Below are positions 24,031 to 32,525 of a stretch of 64,000 nt of DNA, one piece after another; the stretch's first letter is position 1, and each line of letters begins with the position of its first letter. Position numbers and translations under genes: made by a program. Source of the stretch: Geodermatophilus africanus. GTDB lineage: Bacteria; Actinomycetota; Actinomycetes; Mycobacteriales; Geodermatophilaceae. Under the pieces are notes generated by a model. That model made no database searches. It had not been told where the DNA came from and was given only the letters and a program-made list of their open reading frames with translations. The stretch covers positions 124,001 through 188,000 of the forward strand of contig NZ_FNOT01000008.1 in the NCBI RefSeq assembly GCF_900107105.1, given 5' to 3'.

Positions 24031-24789
24031 TCAGCGCCTGTCGGCGAGGAACTGCAGCCGCTCGCGGGTCGCCGTCACCTCGGCCGGGTCGACGTCGGCG
24101 ACGAGCACCGTCTCGACGCCGGCGGCGGTCGCCAGCAGCTCTCCCATCGGGCTGACGATGCGGCTGTCACCGGTGTGCTCGGTGCCGTCGCCCGCGGTCC
24201 CGACGCGGTTGCAGCCGACGACGTAGGCCTGGTTCTCGATCGCCCGGGCCTGCAGCAGCGTCTGCCAGTGCAGCCGGCGCTGGGCGGGCCAGTTCGCCGT
24301 CACCAGGAAGACGTCGGTGTCGAGCGCGGCGGACCAGAAGACGTCGGCGAAGCGCAGGTCGTAGCAGACGAACGGGGTCACCCGCAGGCCGCCGACCTCC
24401 ACGGTCACGGGCTTCTCGCCGGCGCGGAAGCGCTCGTGCTCGCCGCCGTGGGTGAACGGGTGCAGCTTGCGGTAGCGGTGCACCGTGCCGTCGGGGCCGG
24501 CGAGGACGAACGAGTTGTAGGGCAGGTCGCCGTCCGGGGCCACCTCCGGGCAGCTGCCGGCCACCCAGACGCCGTGCTCGGCGGCCCGCTCCTGGAGGAA
24601 CTGCGCCGACGGGCCACCCTCGGGCTCCCCGATCCCCGGCGTCATCGAGAAGCCGGTCGAGAACGTCTCGCTGAGCAGCACGAACTCCGCCCCGGCGCCG
24701 ACCGCGCGGGCGACCAGCGGCGCCAGGCGCGCGAAGTTCGCCTCCCGGTCCTCCCAGGCGATGTCGTGCTGGACCACCCCGAACCTCAT
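24031..24789 (-). CDS. Nitrilase-superfamily omega-amidase (YafV/Nit2-like)
   Basis: This 252-residue carbon-nitrogen hydrolase has the catalytic triad Glu41 (LLSETFSTGF), Lys108 (HRYRKLHPF) and Cys142 (FVCYDLRF). The sequence around them fits the omega-amidase group, which hydrolyses alpha-ketoglutaramate and ketosuccinamate. It starts 10 bp after the aminotransferase stop, in one operon, which supports a glutamine-transaminase/omega-amidase pair that salvages alpha-keto acids such as the one from methionine recycling. Confidence 0.85.
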   Translation of the reverse strand: MRFGVVQHDIAWEDREANFARLAPLVARAVGAGAEFVLLSETFSTGFSMTPGIGEPEGGPSAQFLQERAAEHGVWVAGSCPEVAPDGDLPYNSFVLAGPDGTVHRYRKLHPFTHGGEHERFRAGEKPVTVEVGGLRVTPFVCYDLRFADVFWSAALDTDVFLVTANWPAQRRLHWQTLLQARAIENQAYVVGCNRVGTAGDGTEHTGDSRIVSPMGELLATAAGVETVLVADVDPAEVTATRERLQFLADRR

Positions 24790-24799
24790 GCCGACCTCC

Positions 24800-25999
24800 T
24801 CATGCCCCCGCCCGACCCATCCCCGTCAACCTGTCGACCGCCTCGGCCAGCACGGCGTCGCCCTTGCAGAACGCGAACCGCACCAGGTGGCGGCCGAGGT
24901 GCGCGTGCTCGGACGAGTAGAAGACCACCGTCGGGACGGCGACCACCCCGGCGCGCTCGGGAAGCGACCGGCAGAAGGCCAGACCGTCGCCGTCGGTCTG
25001 CACCGGCCGGACGTCGACCGTGGCGAAGTAGGTCGCCTCCGGGCACACCACCGGCAGGCCCGCGGCGGTCAGCCCGTCGACCAGCACGTCGCGGCGGTGC
25101 TCCAGGTCGCGGGCGATGCCGGCGAAGTACTCGTCGGGCAGCCGCAGCCCGGCCGCGACCGCCGGCTGGAACGGCCCGCCGTTGACGTAGGTGAGGAACT
25201 GCTTGGCCGTGCGGACGGCGGACACCAGCGGCGCCGGCCCGCAGATCCAGCCGACCTTCCAGCCGGTGACGTTGAAGGTCTTCCCGGCGCTGCCCACGAC
25301 GAGAGTGCGCTCGCGCATGCCGGGGACGGTGGCCAGCGAGGCGTGCCGGCTGCCGCTGAAGACCAGATGCTCGTACACCTCGTCGGCCAGCACCAGCAGC
25401 TCGTGCTCCATGGCCAGCGCGGCGAGCGTGCCGAGCTCCGCGCGGGTGAGGACCTTGCCGGTGGGGTTGTGCGGGGTGTTGAGCAGGAGCAGCCGCGCCC
25501 GCGGGGTGACCGCCGCGCGCAGCTCGGCGGGGTCGAAGGTCCATGGGCCGGTGCCGGATGCCGGGGGCCGCAGCGGTACCGGCCGCGCGACGCCGCCGGC
25601 CATCGCGATCCCGGCGGCGTAGTTGTCGTACATCGGCTCGAACAGCACGACCTCGTCCCCGGGCTCGAGCAGCGCCAGGAGCGTGGCGGACAGCGCCTCG
25701 GTGGCGCCCGCGGTGACCAGCACCTCGGTGTCGGGGTCGTAGCCGTGGCCGCCGAAGCGCTGCAGGTGCTCGGCGACCGCCTGCCGCAGCTCGGGGATGC
25801 CCGGCCCGGGCGGGTACTGGTCATGGGCGGTGCCGATCGCCGCGCGGGCGACGTCGAGCACCTCGGGCGGGCCGGGGTAGTCGGGGAAGCCCTGCCCGAG
25901 GTTGATCGACCCGGTGGAGACGGCCAGCGCGCTCATCTCGGCGAAGACCGTCGTCCCGAAGCCCTGCAGCCGGGACGACAGATACGGCGCGCGCGTCAT
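24800..25999 (-). CDS. PLP-dependent class I aminotransferase (glutamine transaminase K-like)
   Basis: This is a 399-residue fold-type I aminotransferase. It has INLGQGFPDYPGPP near the N-terminus, NTPHNPTGKV, LADEVYEHLVF, and the PLP lysine Lys240 in GSAGKTFNVTGWKVGW. It resembles kynurenine/glutamine transaminases and YbdL-type methionine aminotransferases. The omega-amidase follows directly. ATG 25999 has no strong ribosome site; a parS-like palindrome begins 9 bp upstream of it. Confidence 0.85.
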   Translation of the reverse strand: MTRAPYLSSRLQGFGTTVFAEMSALAVSTGSINLGQGFPDYPGPPEVLDVARAAIGTAHDQYPPGPGIPELRQAVAEHLQRFGGHGYDPDTEVLVTAGATEALSATLLALLEPGDEVVLFEPMYDNYAAGIAMAGGVARPVPLRPPASGTGPWTFDPAELRAAVTPRARLLLLNTPHNPTGKVLTRAELGTLAALAMEHELLVLADEVYEHLVFSGSRHASLATVPGMRERTLVVGSAGKTFNVTGWKVGWICGPAPLVSAVRTAKQFLTYVNGGPFQPAVAAGLRLPDEYFAGIARDLEHRRDVLVDGLTAAGLPVVCPEATYFATVDVRPVQTDGDGLAFCRSLPERAGVVAVPTVVFYSSEHAHLGRHLVRFAFCKGDAVLAEAVDRLTGMGRAGA

Positions 26000-26008
26000 G
26001 GGAACAGC

Positions 26009-26022
26009 GTTCCACGTGGAAC
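26009..26022. other. parS: parS-like centromere site 1
   Basis: GTTCCACGTGGAAC is a perfect 14-bp palindrome that keeps the CACGTG core of the bacterial ParB site (consensus GTTTCACGTGAAAC) with T-to-C/A-to-G changes at one symmetric position per arm. The same 14-mer occurs three times here, all near the origin, as expected for parS. Confidence 0.75.
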
Positions 26023-26052
26023 CCAGCCGACGACGACGCCGGTCGGCTTCCC

Positions 26053-26111
26053 GGCCCCTTGCAGGGTCCCGCCGCGGGCGTGCGAGTGGCGGGGGGCAGG
26101 GAGGTCCTCCA
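26053..26111. repeat. Gene-end palindromic repeat, copy 4
   Basis: CCCCTTGCAGGGTCCCGCCG opens the copy and GGCGGGGGGCAGGGAGGTCC closes it, in the family's usual order. A degraded second half with GGACGGGGTCCTG and GCGGTCCTCTCTCA runs to the stop codon of the S4-domain gene at 26157. Confidence 0.65.
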
Positions 26112-26156
26112 AGGAGAGGACGGGGTCCTGCCACGGTCGGGGCAGGCGGTCCTCTC

Positions 26157-26381
26157 TCAGCCGATGCGGACGTCCGCCATGCCTTCCACGCTCACCACGT
26201 CACCGCGCCGGAGCTGCCGGCCGCGCCGCTCCTCGGGTTCGCCGTTGACCCGCACCGTGCCGGTGAGCAGCACGTCCTTGACCTGGGCGCCGGTCGGGAC
26301 GGCGTCCACGAGCTTCAGCAGCTGACCGAGCCGGATGGACTCCTCGCCGGGCCGCAGGTGCACGGTGCGCACGCTCACCAC
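26157..26381 (-). CDS. Small S4-domain RNA-binding protein (YbcJ-like)
   Basis: This 74-residue protein consists of one S4 domain (IRLGQLLKLVDAVPTGAQVK, VRVNGEPEERRGRQLRRGD, VVSVEG), the shape of YbcJ/YaaA-type RNA-binding proteins. Two GTG codons (26381 and 26378) are possible; the second gives a four-base GTGA overlap with the stop of the MOSC gene. The two genes are evidently co-translated. Confidence 0.8.
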   Translation of the reverse strand: MVSVRTVHLRPGEESIRLGQLLKLVDAVPTGAQVKDVLLTGTVRVNGEPEERRGRQLRRGDVVSVEGMADVRIG

Positions 26382-27091
26382 CCGCTCAGCTCGTCGCCGA
26401 CCACGACGGTGCCCGGCCGGGTGACCAGCGCGCCGACCGCCAGGAACCCGTCCCGCTCGCGGTGGATGGTCTTGAGGACGCCGGTGTCGCGGCCGACCCC
26501 GCCGGGCTGCGGGCGGGTGACCATGACGCAGCGGTCCACCTGCTTGACGACGTCCAGCTCCGCGCCGCCCAGCCGCACCCGCCGCCCGACCAGCGCGTCC
26601 TCCCCCGCCCCGTCGAGGACGACGTTGGCGCGGAACCGCCGACGGTCCCAGCTGCCCAGCGTGCCGGTGGAGACCAGCGAGACGCGGGTGCGGGAGCTGT
26701 CGTGGAAGGCCCCGCGGGCGCCGGGGAACGCGTCCCAGTCGTACTCGCCGGCCTCACCGACCTCGTCGGGGTTCTCGTACAGCCGCTCGCCGGTCGCCTC
26801 GGCCGCGGCCCGCAGCGCCACCGGGCGCCCCAGCCGGCCGGACAGCACCGCGTCGTCCGCGGTGACCGACCCGTCCGGCAGCACGACCTCCGCGCGGCCG
26901 TCGGCGCGCAGCCGCCCGGTGAGGAACAGCAGGTCGGGCAGCCGCCGGGCGGTGAGGCCGTAGCCGGTCGCGGTGTCGAACAGCGCCCACTGCCGGTCGC
27001 CGGCGAGGCCTTCCGGGCCGACCTCCGCGCGGGTCAGCCGCTCGCCCTGCAGCGACTTGACCGGATAGCGCCACAGCTCGGCGACCCGCAC
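26375..27091 (-). CDS. MOSC-domain protein
   Basis: This 238-residue protein has an N-terminal MOSC beta-barrel (ELWRYPVKSLQGERL) and a C-terminal MOSC domain with the conserved Cys in VDRCVMVTRPQPGG, the residue that binds sulfur or molybdenum cofactor. Related proteins (YcbX, mARC) reduce N-hydroxylated compounds. It starts at GTG 27091, one base after the aldose epimerase stop region, so an operon of three genes runs 28010 to 26157. Confidence 0.85.
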   Translation of the reverse strand: MRVAELWRYPVKSLQGERLTRAEVGPEGLAGDRQWALFDTATGYGLTARRLPDLLFLTGRLRADGRAEVVLPDGSVTADDAVLSGRLGRPVALRAAAEATGERLYENPDEVGEAGEYDWDAFPGARGAFHDSSRTRVSLVSTGTLGSWDRRRFRANVVLDGAGEDALVGRRVRLGGAELDVVKQVDRCVMVTRPQPGGVGRDTGVLKTIHRERDGFLAVGALVTRPGTVVVGDELSGW

Positions 27092-27092
27092 G

Positions 27093-28010
27093 TCAGGCCT
27101 CCCAGCCCAGCGTCCAGGTGCCCGACCAGTCCGCGCCCGGCTCGAGGACGACGAGGTCGACGTGGTCGGCGAGCGCGTTCGGCGGGCAGGTCATCGGCTC
27201 GACGGCCACGCTGCGCCGGCGCTGCCCGGGCTTGAGCGTGTCGCCGGTGAAGACCTGCAGCCACGGCCACGACCCGTCGGCGGCGAGCTCGAGCGTGCCC
27301 AGCGCCGCGCTGCGCAGCCGCACCCGGGCCCAGCCGTCGGCGTCGCGGTCGAGGTCGGTGACCGGGGTGTCGAGGCCGCGGTCGCCGATCCGGCCGATCG
27401 CACCGTCGAAGGGACGCCGCTCCCCCGTCGGGAGCCCGGCGTCGTCCACCACCAGCTCGGTGTGGACGGGCAGCTCGAGCTCGGCGTCGGCGATGCCGCC
27501 GTCCTCCTGCGCGCCGACGGCGAGGTACGGGTGGAAGCCGGCACCGAAGGGAGCGGGCTCGGCACCGGCGTTGCGGACCCGCATCGTCACGGTGAGCCGC
27601 CCGGGCTCGAGGGTGTGGTCGATCGCCGCAGCCAGCCGGAACGGGTAGCCGGACCGGGCCTCGACGACGGTGCCGACGGTGACCGCGTCGTCGCCGCTCT
27701 CCAGGACGCTCCAGGGCTGCCAGCCGACCAGGCCGTGCATCGCTGTGGGCTTGTCCGGGCCGGCCAGCTCCAGCTGCAGGTCCCGGCCGCCCCAGCTCCA
27801 GCGGCCGTCGCGGATCCGGTTGGGCCAGGGCAACAGCACCCGGCCACGGCTGGCGCCGGGCACCGTGCCCGCGGGGTAGCCGTCGAGCAGCTCGCGGCCG
27901 CCCGCGGTCAGCGTCCGCACGGCGCCACCGCGCAGGTCGACCGCCAGCCGCGCGTCGCCGGCGGTGATCTCGACCTCGGTGGGCTCGGTCGCGGGCCAGG
28001 CAGCGCTCAT
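27093..28010 (-). CDS. Aldose 1-epimerase family protein
   Basis: This 305-residue galactose-mutarotase-fold protein has substrate motifs LLPWPNRIRDGRW, the histidine in TAMHGLVGWQPW, a second His in AGFHPYLAVG and a late Glu in VAVEPMTCPPNAL. It interconverts alpha and beta forms of sugars. It heads a tight three-gene run with MOSC and S4 genes, without a clear metabolic link. Confidence 0.85.
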   Translation of the reverse strand: MSAAWPATEPTEVEITAGDARLAVDLRGGAVRTLTAGGRELLDGYPAGTVPGASRGRVLLPWPNRIRDGRWSWGGRDLQLELAGPDKPTAMHGLVGWQPWSVLESGDDAVTVGTVVEARSGYPFRLAAAIDHTLEPGRLTVTMRVRNAGAEPAPFGAGFHPYLAVGAQEDGGIADAELELPVHTELVVDDAGLPTGERRPFDGAIGRIGDRGLDTPVTDLDRDADGWARVRLRSAALGTLELAADGSWPWLQVFTGDTLKPGQRRRSVAVEPMTCPPNALADHVDLVVLEPGADWSGTWTLGWEA

Positions 28011-28305
28011 GGGCTCCAGCCCACCACACCGGGGCGAAGCCGGCGGCCACCTCCCGGGACGACGGCTCCTCGTCGACTCGCGGGTGGCCCGCGCACCTCG
28101 CTCGGGGAGTCCTCCACCCTCGCGCTCGGACGGTTGGCCCGTGCTGTCCCTCGGCCCGTCGACGCCTCGCTCACGACTGCTGTTTTGCCTGCGTCAAGGC
28201 CTCCGCCACATCTGTGGACGAGCGCATGACCTGCGGATTCAGGTGGTGGGGCATCGGCGGATCGGCTATGCTTCGAACAACTGATCGATCCGGCGGGGAG
28301 GTGTC
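28011..28305. promoter_or_regulatory. Promoter region of the HNH gene
   Basis: This 295-bp divergent gap has no gene. Its right part is clearly less GC-rich than the surroundings (TGCTGTTTTGCCTGC near 28170, TATGCTTCGAACAAC near 28268). TATGCT is a fair -10 for the HNH gene, whose ribosome site GGGGAGGT ends 3 nt before GTG 28306. Confidence 0.4.
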
Positions 28306-29807
28306 GTGGACGAGCTGACCGCCGCACTCGACGCGCTCGCCGCCGAAGACCTGGCGCCGCTGTTCGGCCCGGCGCTGCTCGACCGGCTGCGCCCGCTGCT
28401 GGCCGCGCAGAACCGGCTGGCCGCCGAGGTCGCCCGCACCGTGCGCGAGGCCGAGCTGTCCGGCGCACCGGAGGTCGACGGGCTCACGACCATGACCTCC
28501 TGGCTGCGCGGGCACGCCCACCTGGCCGACGCAGAGGCGGCGCGGGTGGTGCGCACCGGGCGGGCGCTGGCCCACCTGCCGGGCCTGGCGGCGGCGTTCG
28601 CCGCCGGGCAGGTCACCGGCGGGCAGGCCGGGGTAATCGCGCGGGTGGCCGAGTCCGAGCACCGCGCGGCCGCCGCGGAGCAGGGTGTGGACCTGGCCGT
28701 GGTGGACGGGCTGCTGACCGGCGTCGCGACCTCCCACCCGTATGCCGACACCGCGCAGGCGGTGCACCACTACCTCGACCGGCTCGACGCCGACGGCCCG
28801 GAGCCCGATCCGACCGAGGGCCGCCGGCTGGTGCTCACCACGCACGCCGACGGGTCGCTGTCCGGCCGGTCCGAGCTGGACCCGGTGGGTGGGGAGAAGC
28901 TGCAGACCGCGCTGGAGTCTCTGGTGCAGGCCGGCCGGGCCGCCGGCGACGACCGGACGAGAGCCAGCAGTCGGCCGATGCCCTCGTGCAGCTGTGCGAC
29001 AACCAGTTGGCCGCCGGGGGCCTGCCCACGCTGCGCGGCCACAAGCCCAAGGTAATCGTGAAGGTCGCCCGCGACGACCTGGCCGACCCCGCGGTCGGCC
29101 GCGGTACGGCGGCCATGGGGTTCGGCGCTCAGGTCTCCGCGGCGCGGGCTCGCTGGCTGGCCTGCGACGGGCAGGTCAAACGCATCGTGGTGGGCCCCGA
29201 CGGGGTGCCACTCGAGCACGGCCGCACGCTGCGGCTGTTTCCGGCGCACGTCCGCCGCGCCGCGGAGGTCCGGGACGGGGGCTGCGTGTTCGCCGGCTGC
29301 GGGGCACCCACCTGGTGGTGCGACGTGCATCATCTGCTGGCCTGGATAGACGGCGGCGCGACCGACCTGGCCAACGCCGCGCTGCTGTGCGAACAGCACC
29401 ACACCAAGGTCCACCACGGCTTCCGCCTGCAACGACAACCCGACGGCCGCTGGCGCACCCGGCGACCCGACGGCACCGAGACCTCATCGGACCCGGCCGC
29501 ACCGGCCCGCCACTGGTCACCGCCGCCTGACCGACCGCCACACCACGACCCCGGCAGCACCAGCGCCGGCAGCCGACCGACGCCTTCTGCGGGCACCGGC
29601 CGGCTGCCGGCTGCCGTCATGTCGAGGGGACGGTCGGCCGCGCCGCGACGGAGTGGTGGAACGGGGCCATGGGGCTCCGGCCGGATCGAGCACCCCCTCG
29701 TAGAACAGCGAGTAGTCGGCGTCGTCAGCGTCGTCCCGGGCCGAGAGCGCCAGCTGCGCAGGGAGCACCGCCCGACCGTACTGACGCGTTCCACGTGGAA
29801 CCCGTGA
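28306..29807 (+). pseudogene. Frameshifted DUF222/HNH endonuclease (13E12 repeat family)
   Basis: The first part (28306 to about 28965) encodes a normal DUF222 N-terminus. The frame is then broken and continues in another phase, where LVQLCDNQLAAGG and the HNH domain follow (GGCVFAGCGAPTWWCDVHH, then NAALLCEQHHTKVHH). Between CGGACG and AGCCAGCAG only AG remains, so one base is missing. All zinc and HNH residues persist, so the break is recent, or is a sequencing error. The upstream frame would stop at 29055. The natural end is unclear; the frame stays open to 29807. Confidence 0.75.
29788..29801. other. parS: parS-like centromere site 2
   Basis: This is a second exact GTTCCACGTGGAAC palindrome, 75 bp upstream of the DUF1707 gene and past the recognisable part of the HNH gene. 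Flanks (ACGC/CCGT) are unrelated to those of the other two sites, so the 14-mer itself is conserved. Confidence 0.75.
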
Positions 29808-29875
29808 CGTCCGTCAGTACCGCCCGGGACCGCCCCCGCGGAAGACTGGAGCCCCGACCCGAGGAGGCCATCCCG

Positions 29876-30322
29876 ATGCCCGAGCCGCACCTGCGCGCCG
29901 CCGACGCCGACCGCGTCGCCGTGGCCGCCCAGCTCGGCGAGCAGATGAGCGCCGGACGGCTCACCGTCGCCGAGTACGACGAGCGGCTCGCCCGCGCCTA
30001 TGCCGCGCGCACCTACGGCGAGCTCGAGACGCTCACCGCCGACCTGCCGCGACCGGCCCCGCAGCCCGCGCCGGCCCCGTTCGGCGCCGTCCACGGTGTC
30101 CCGGCGTGCGGCTGGAGCGGCGGTCCGTCCCGCGCGGCGGCCTGGCGGAACTGGGCCGTGACCGCCGTGATCGTGCTCGCCGTCTGGGTCGCCACCGTCA
30201 TTGGCTCGGGCGAGCTGCAGTACCCCTGGCCGGTCTGGGTGATCGGCCCCTGGGGCGCGGTGCTGCTGGCCCAGACCATCGGCCGGGGCCGCCGCGACGA
30301 CGACCGGCGCCGGCTGACCTGA
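29876..30322 (+). CDS. DUF1707 protein with two-helix membrane domain
   Basis: This 148-residue protein starts at ATG 29876 behind GAGGAGG. The N-terminal DUF1707 (LRAADADRVAVAAQLGEQ, GRLTVAEYDERLARAYAA) is a short helical SHOCT-like module. After a Pro-rich linker come two hydrophobic helices (WAVTAVIVLAVWVATVIG and PWPVWVIGPWGAVLLAQTI) and a basic end. These are common in actinobacteria; the function is unknown. Confidence 0.8.
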   Translation: MPEPHLRAADADRVAVAAQLGEQMSAGRLTVAEYDERLARAYAARTYGELETLTADLPRPAPQPAPAPFGAVHGVPACGWSGGPSRAAAWRNWAVTAVIVLAVWVATVIGSGELQYPWPVWVIGPWGAVLLAQTIGRGRRDDDRRRLT

Positions 30323-30392
30323 CGGCGCGGGTGACGGTCCCTGGAGTGGGTACACCGATGCCGACCACACACGCCGGAGGACCGGGGGACCG

Positions 30393-30779
30393 ATGCACTC
30401 CATGACCGAACGCTTCACCGATGCGCTGCACCGGATCGACAGCGACCGCGACGTCCAGCCCATGGTGGACCTCACGGGGGACGACGCCGAGCTGGTCAAG
30501 CTCGACGAGCACCACCAGACCAGCGGCAAGGACGGCGCGACGACCTTCTGGGAGGACTACCGCAACGTCTTCGGCGACCTGGAGACCACCTTCACCCACA
30601 CCGTCGTCGGCGAGGACAGCGCCGCGCTGGAGTGGACCTCGACCGGCACCCTGCGCAGCGGCAAGCCGTTCCGTTACCGCGGGGTGACCGTCATCCAGGG
30701 CGACGAGGAACGCCTGACCGGCGTCCGGACCTACTACGACAGCGCCGCCTTCCTCCAGGAGCGCGGCGGCACCGCCTGA
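30393..30779 (+). CDS. NTF2-like/SnoaL-fold protein
   Basis: This 128-residue protein has the cone-shaped NTF2 fold pattern: helical start (MTERFTDALHRIDSDRD), FWEDYRNVFGDLETTF, a beta sheet with ALEWTSTGTLRSGKPFRYRG and VTVIQGDEERLTGVRTYYD. It could be a small-molecule binding protein or an enzyme without a known substrate. The stop is directly followed by a gene-end repeat and a strong terminator. Confidence 0.75.
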   Translation: MHSMTERFTDALHRIDSDRDVQPMVDLTGDDAELVKLDEHHQTSGKDGATTFWEDYRNVFGDLETTFTHTVVGEDSAALEWTSTGTLRSGKPFRYRGVTVIQGDEERLTGVRTYYDSAAFLQERGGTA

Positions 30780-30836
30780 AGAAGGACCCCTGCCCCTACC
30801 GCTCGCAGGCTCGCGGGGGGGGACCCTCATGGGGGC
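30780..30836. repeat. Gene-end palindromic repeat, copy 5 (partial)
   Basis: AGAAGGACCCCTGCCCC, CCGCTCGCAGGCTCGCGG and GGGGGACCCTCATGGGGGCC follow the stop codon of the NTF2-like gene at once. The order is that of the family, with a shortened right part. Confidence 0.6.
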
Positions 30837-30846
30837 CACCGACGAC

Positions 30847-30884
30847 GGCGAGGGCCCCGGGGAGATCTCCCCGGGGCCCTCGCC
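30847..30884. terminator. Perfect 38-bp palindrome, bidirectional terminator
   Basis: The 19-bp half GGCGAGGGCCCCGGGGAGA is followed by its exact complement. The palindrome lies just past the 3' end of tRNA-Leu (minus) and past the NTF2-like gene (plus), so it can stop transcription from both sides. Confidence 0.8.
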
Positions 30885-30891
30885 GCGCCTG

Positions 30892-30974
30892 TGGGCAAGG
30901 GGGGAGTTGAACCCCCACGTCCTTTCGGACACACGGACCTGAACCGTGCGCGTCTGCCATTCCGCCACTTGCCC
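30892..30974 (-). tRNA. tRNA-Leu (CAG)
   Basis: This 83-nt class II tRNA has the acceptor pair GGGCAAG/CTTGCCC, the anticodon stem CACGG/CCGTG with loop TTCAGGT (anticodon CAG), a variable arm TGTCCGAAAGGACG, and the T arm GGGGGTTCAACTCCCCC. Discriminator A is present; the CCA end is not encoded. Confidence 0.95.
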
Positions 30975-31098
30975 TGGCGAGAACCGACAGTAGCAGCCCC
31001 CCGCGCGGGGCCCAGGGAGGGGTCGGTCGTCGTCCCGGCGGGCCCGGCACCCACCCTGGGACGTGAGTCGGTCCCCGGCTGGCCGCTCCGTGGACGGC

Positions 31099-31104
31099 TA
31101 CGAT
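31099..31104 (+). promoter_or_regulatory. Probable -10 box of the fhaA operon
   Basis: TACGAT stands 45 nt before the fhaA start in a spot of lower GC (GGCTACGATCATCGG). It fits a sigma-70 type -10 (TANNNT). No clear -35 can be named. It would drive the fhaA-fhaB-pstP-rodA-pbpA-pknA run. Confidence 0.4.
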
Positions 31105-31149
31105 CATCGGTGGCAGACCGGACGACCGCGCGAGTGCAAGGGAGCGACT

Positions 31150-31959
31150 GTGGGTGTGCTGCAGCGCTTCGAGCGGCGGCTGGAGGGCATGGTCGGACTG
31201 GCCTTCGCCCGGATCTTCAAGGGCAAGGTCCACCCCGCCGAGATCGCCAAGGCCCTCACCCGCGAGGCCGACGAGCAGCGTGCGGTGATGGGCGAGGGCC
31301 GCGTCCTCGCGCCGAACATCTACGACGTCCGACTGGGCCGCACCGACTACGACCACCTCGCCGAGTGGTCGGAGCAGCTGGCCACGCAGCTCGCCGACAT
31401 GGTCACCGAGCACATCCAGGGCGAGGGCTACCAGGTCTTCGACGCCGTCCAGGTGCGGCTGGAGCGCGACGACGAACTGCCCACAGGTGTGTTCGAGGTC
31501 AGCTCGCATGTCGCCGACCCGTCGGCGAAGCCGGGCCCGCGCATCGAGGAGCCGGTCGGCCCGCGCAGCGGCGCCGTCCCCCCGCTGCCCCCGCTGCAGG
31601 GCCGCATGGCCACCGACACCGGCCGGCAGTCGCCCTCGACGATGGTCGGGCGCGCCGGCAGCCGGCCCGGGGTCACCCACGTCCTCCTGGTCGACGGCCC
31701 GGGCACGCGGCACGAGCTGACCACCGGGCGCAACGTCATCGGCCGCGGCACCGACGCCGACATCCGGCTCCCCGACACCGGGGTCAGCCGCAAGCACGTC
31801 GACGTCGTCCTGGACAGCGGGACGGCGATCGCCGAGGACCTCGGCTCGACCAACGGCACCCTCGTCAACGGCCGGCGGATCACCCGCCAGCCGCTCGCCG
31901 ACGGCGACGTCATCCGCATCGGCCACTCGGTGCTGGTCTACCGGCAGGACGGGACGTGA
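31150..31959 (+). CDS. fhaA: FhaA: DUF3662 and FHA-domain protein
   Basis: This is a 269-residue protein. The N-terminal DUF3662 domain (LQRFERRLEGMVGLAFARIF, KALTREADEQR) is joined by a flexible linker (about 130-180) to a C-terminal FHA domain (NVIGRGTDADIRLPD, GVSRKHVDVVL, DLGSTNGTLVNG) that reads phosphothreonine. In mycobacteria FhaA binds phosphorylated MviN and PknB and tunes peptidoglycan synthesis. Place and order beside fhaB, pstP, rodA, pbpA, pknA and pknB confirm the assignment. GTG 31150 has GGGAG upstream; GTG 31156 is an alternative. Confidence 0.95.
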   Translation: MGVLQRFERRLEGMVGLAFARIFKGKVHPAEIAKALTREADEQRAVMGEGRVLAPNIYDVRLGRTDYDHLAEWSEQLATQLADMVTEHIQGEGYQVFDAVQVRLERDDELPTGVFEVSSHVADPSAKPGPRIEEPVGPRSGAVPPLPPLQGRMATDTGRQSPSTMVGRAGSRPGVTHVLLVDGPGTRHELTTGRNVIGRGTDADIRLPDTGVSRKHVDVVLDSGTAIAEDLGSTNGTLVNGRRITRQPLADGDVIRIGHSVLVYRQDGT

Positions 31960-32032
31960 CCGGGCTCGCGAGGTCACGCATGAGCAGAGCACGCCCCGGC
32001 CCGCGGCCGACGAGCGCCGGCGAGGCGGACGC

Positions 32033-32497
32033 GTGACGGCCGAGATCGTCCTGCAGATCTTCCGCTTCGGCTTCCTGCTGCTGTTGTGGCTGTTCATCTT
32101 CGCCGCGTTCCGGGTGGTGCGCGCCGACCTGTTCGGCGGCCGCGCCGGGCGGGTGGCCTCGGTGCCGCCGCGCGCGGCCGCGCCGGCCAAGAAGAAGGCG
32201 CGCGGCGCCCCCAAGACCCTCGTCGTCACCGCCGGCCCGCTCACCGGCACGAAGATCACGCTGGGTGACCAGCCGATCCTCATCGGCCGCGCCGACGACT
32301 CGACCCTGGTGCTCACCGACGACTTCGCCAGCTCCCGGCACGCGCGGCTGACCAACCGCAGCGGCCAGTGGTACGTCGAGGACCTCGGCTCGACCAACGG
32401 CACCTACCTCGACCAGCAGCGCGTCCAGGGCCCGCTGCTCGTCGCGCCGGGCCAGCCGATCCGCATCGGGCAGACCGCGCTGGAGCTGCGCTCGTGA
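32033..32497 (+). CDS. fhaB: FhaB/FipA: membrane-anchored FHA protein
   Basis: This 154-residue protein has one N-terminal membrane helix (LQIFRFGFLLLLWLFIFAAF), a basic linker (APAKKKARGAPK), and an FHA domain (LIGRADDSTLVLTDDFASSR, DLGSTNGTYLDQQ). The mycobacterial homologue FipA interacts with FtsZ and FtsQ and is a PknA/PknB substrate. It lies 73 bp after fhaA and 28 bp before pstP. Confidence 0.93.
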   Translation: MTAEIVLQIFRFGFLLLLWLFIFAAFRVVRADLFGGRAGRVASVPPRAAAPAKKKARGAPKTLVVTAGPLTGTKITLGDQPILIGRADDSTLVLTDDFASSRHARLTNRSGQWYVEDLGSTNGTYLDQQRVQGPLLVAPGQPIRIGQTALELRS

Positions 32498-32525
32498 CCC
32501 GCCGCACGCCGGGGAGCCGGCCTCG

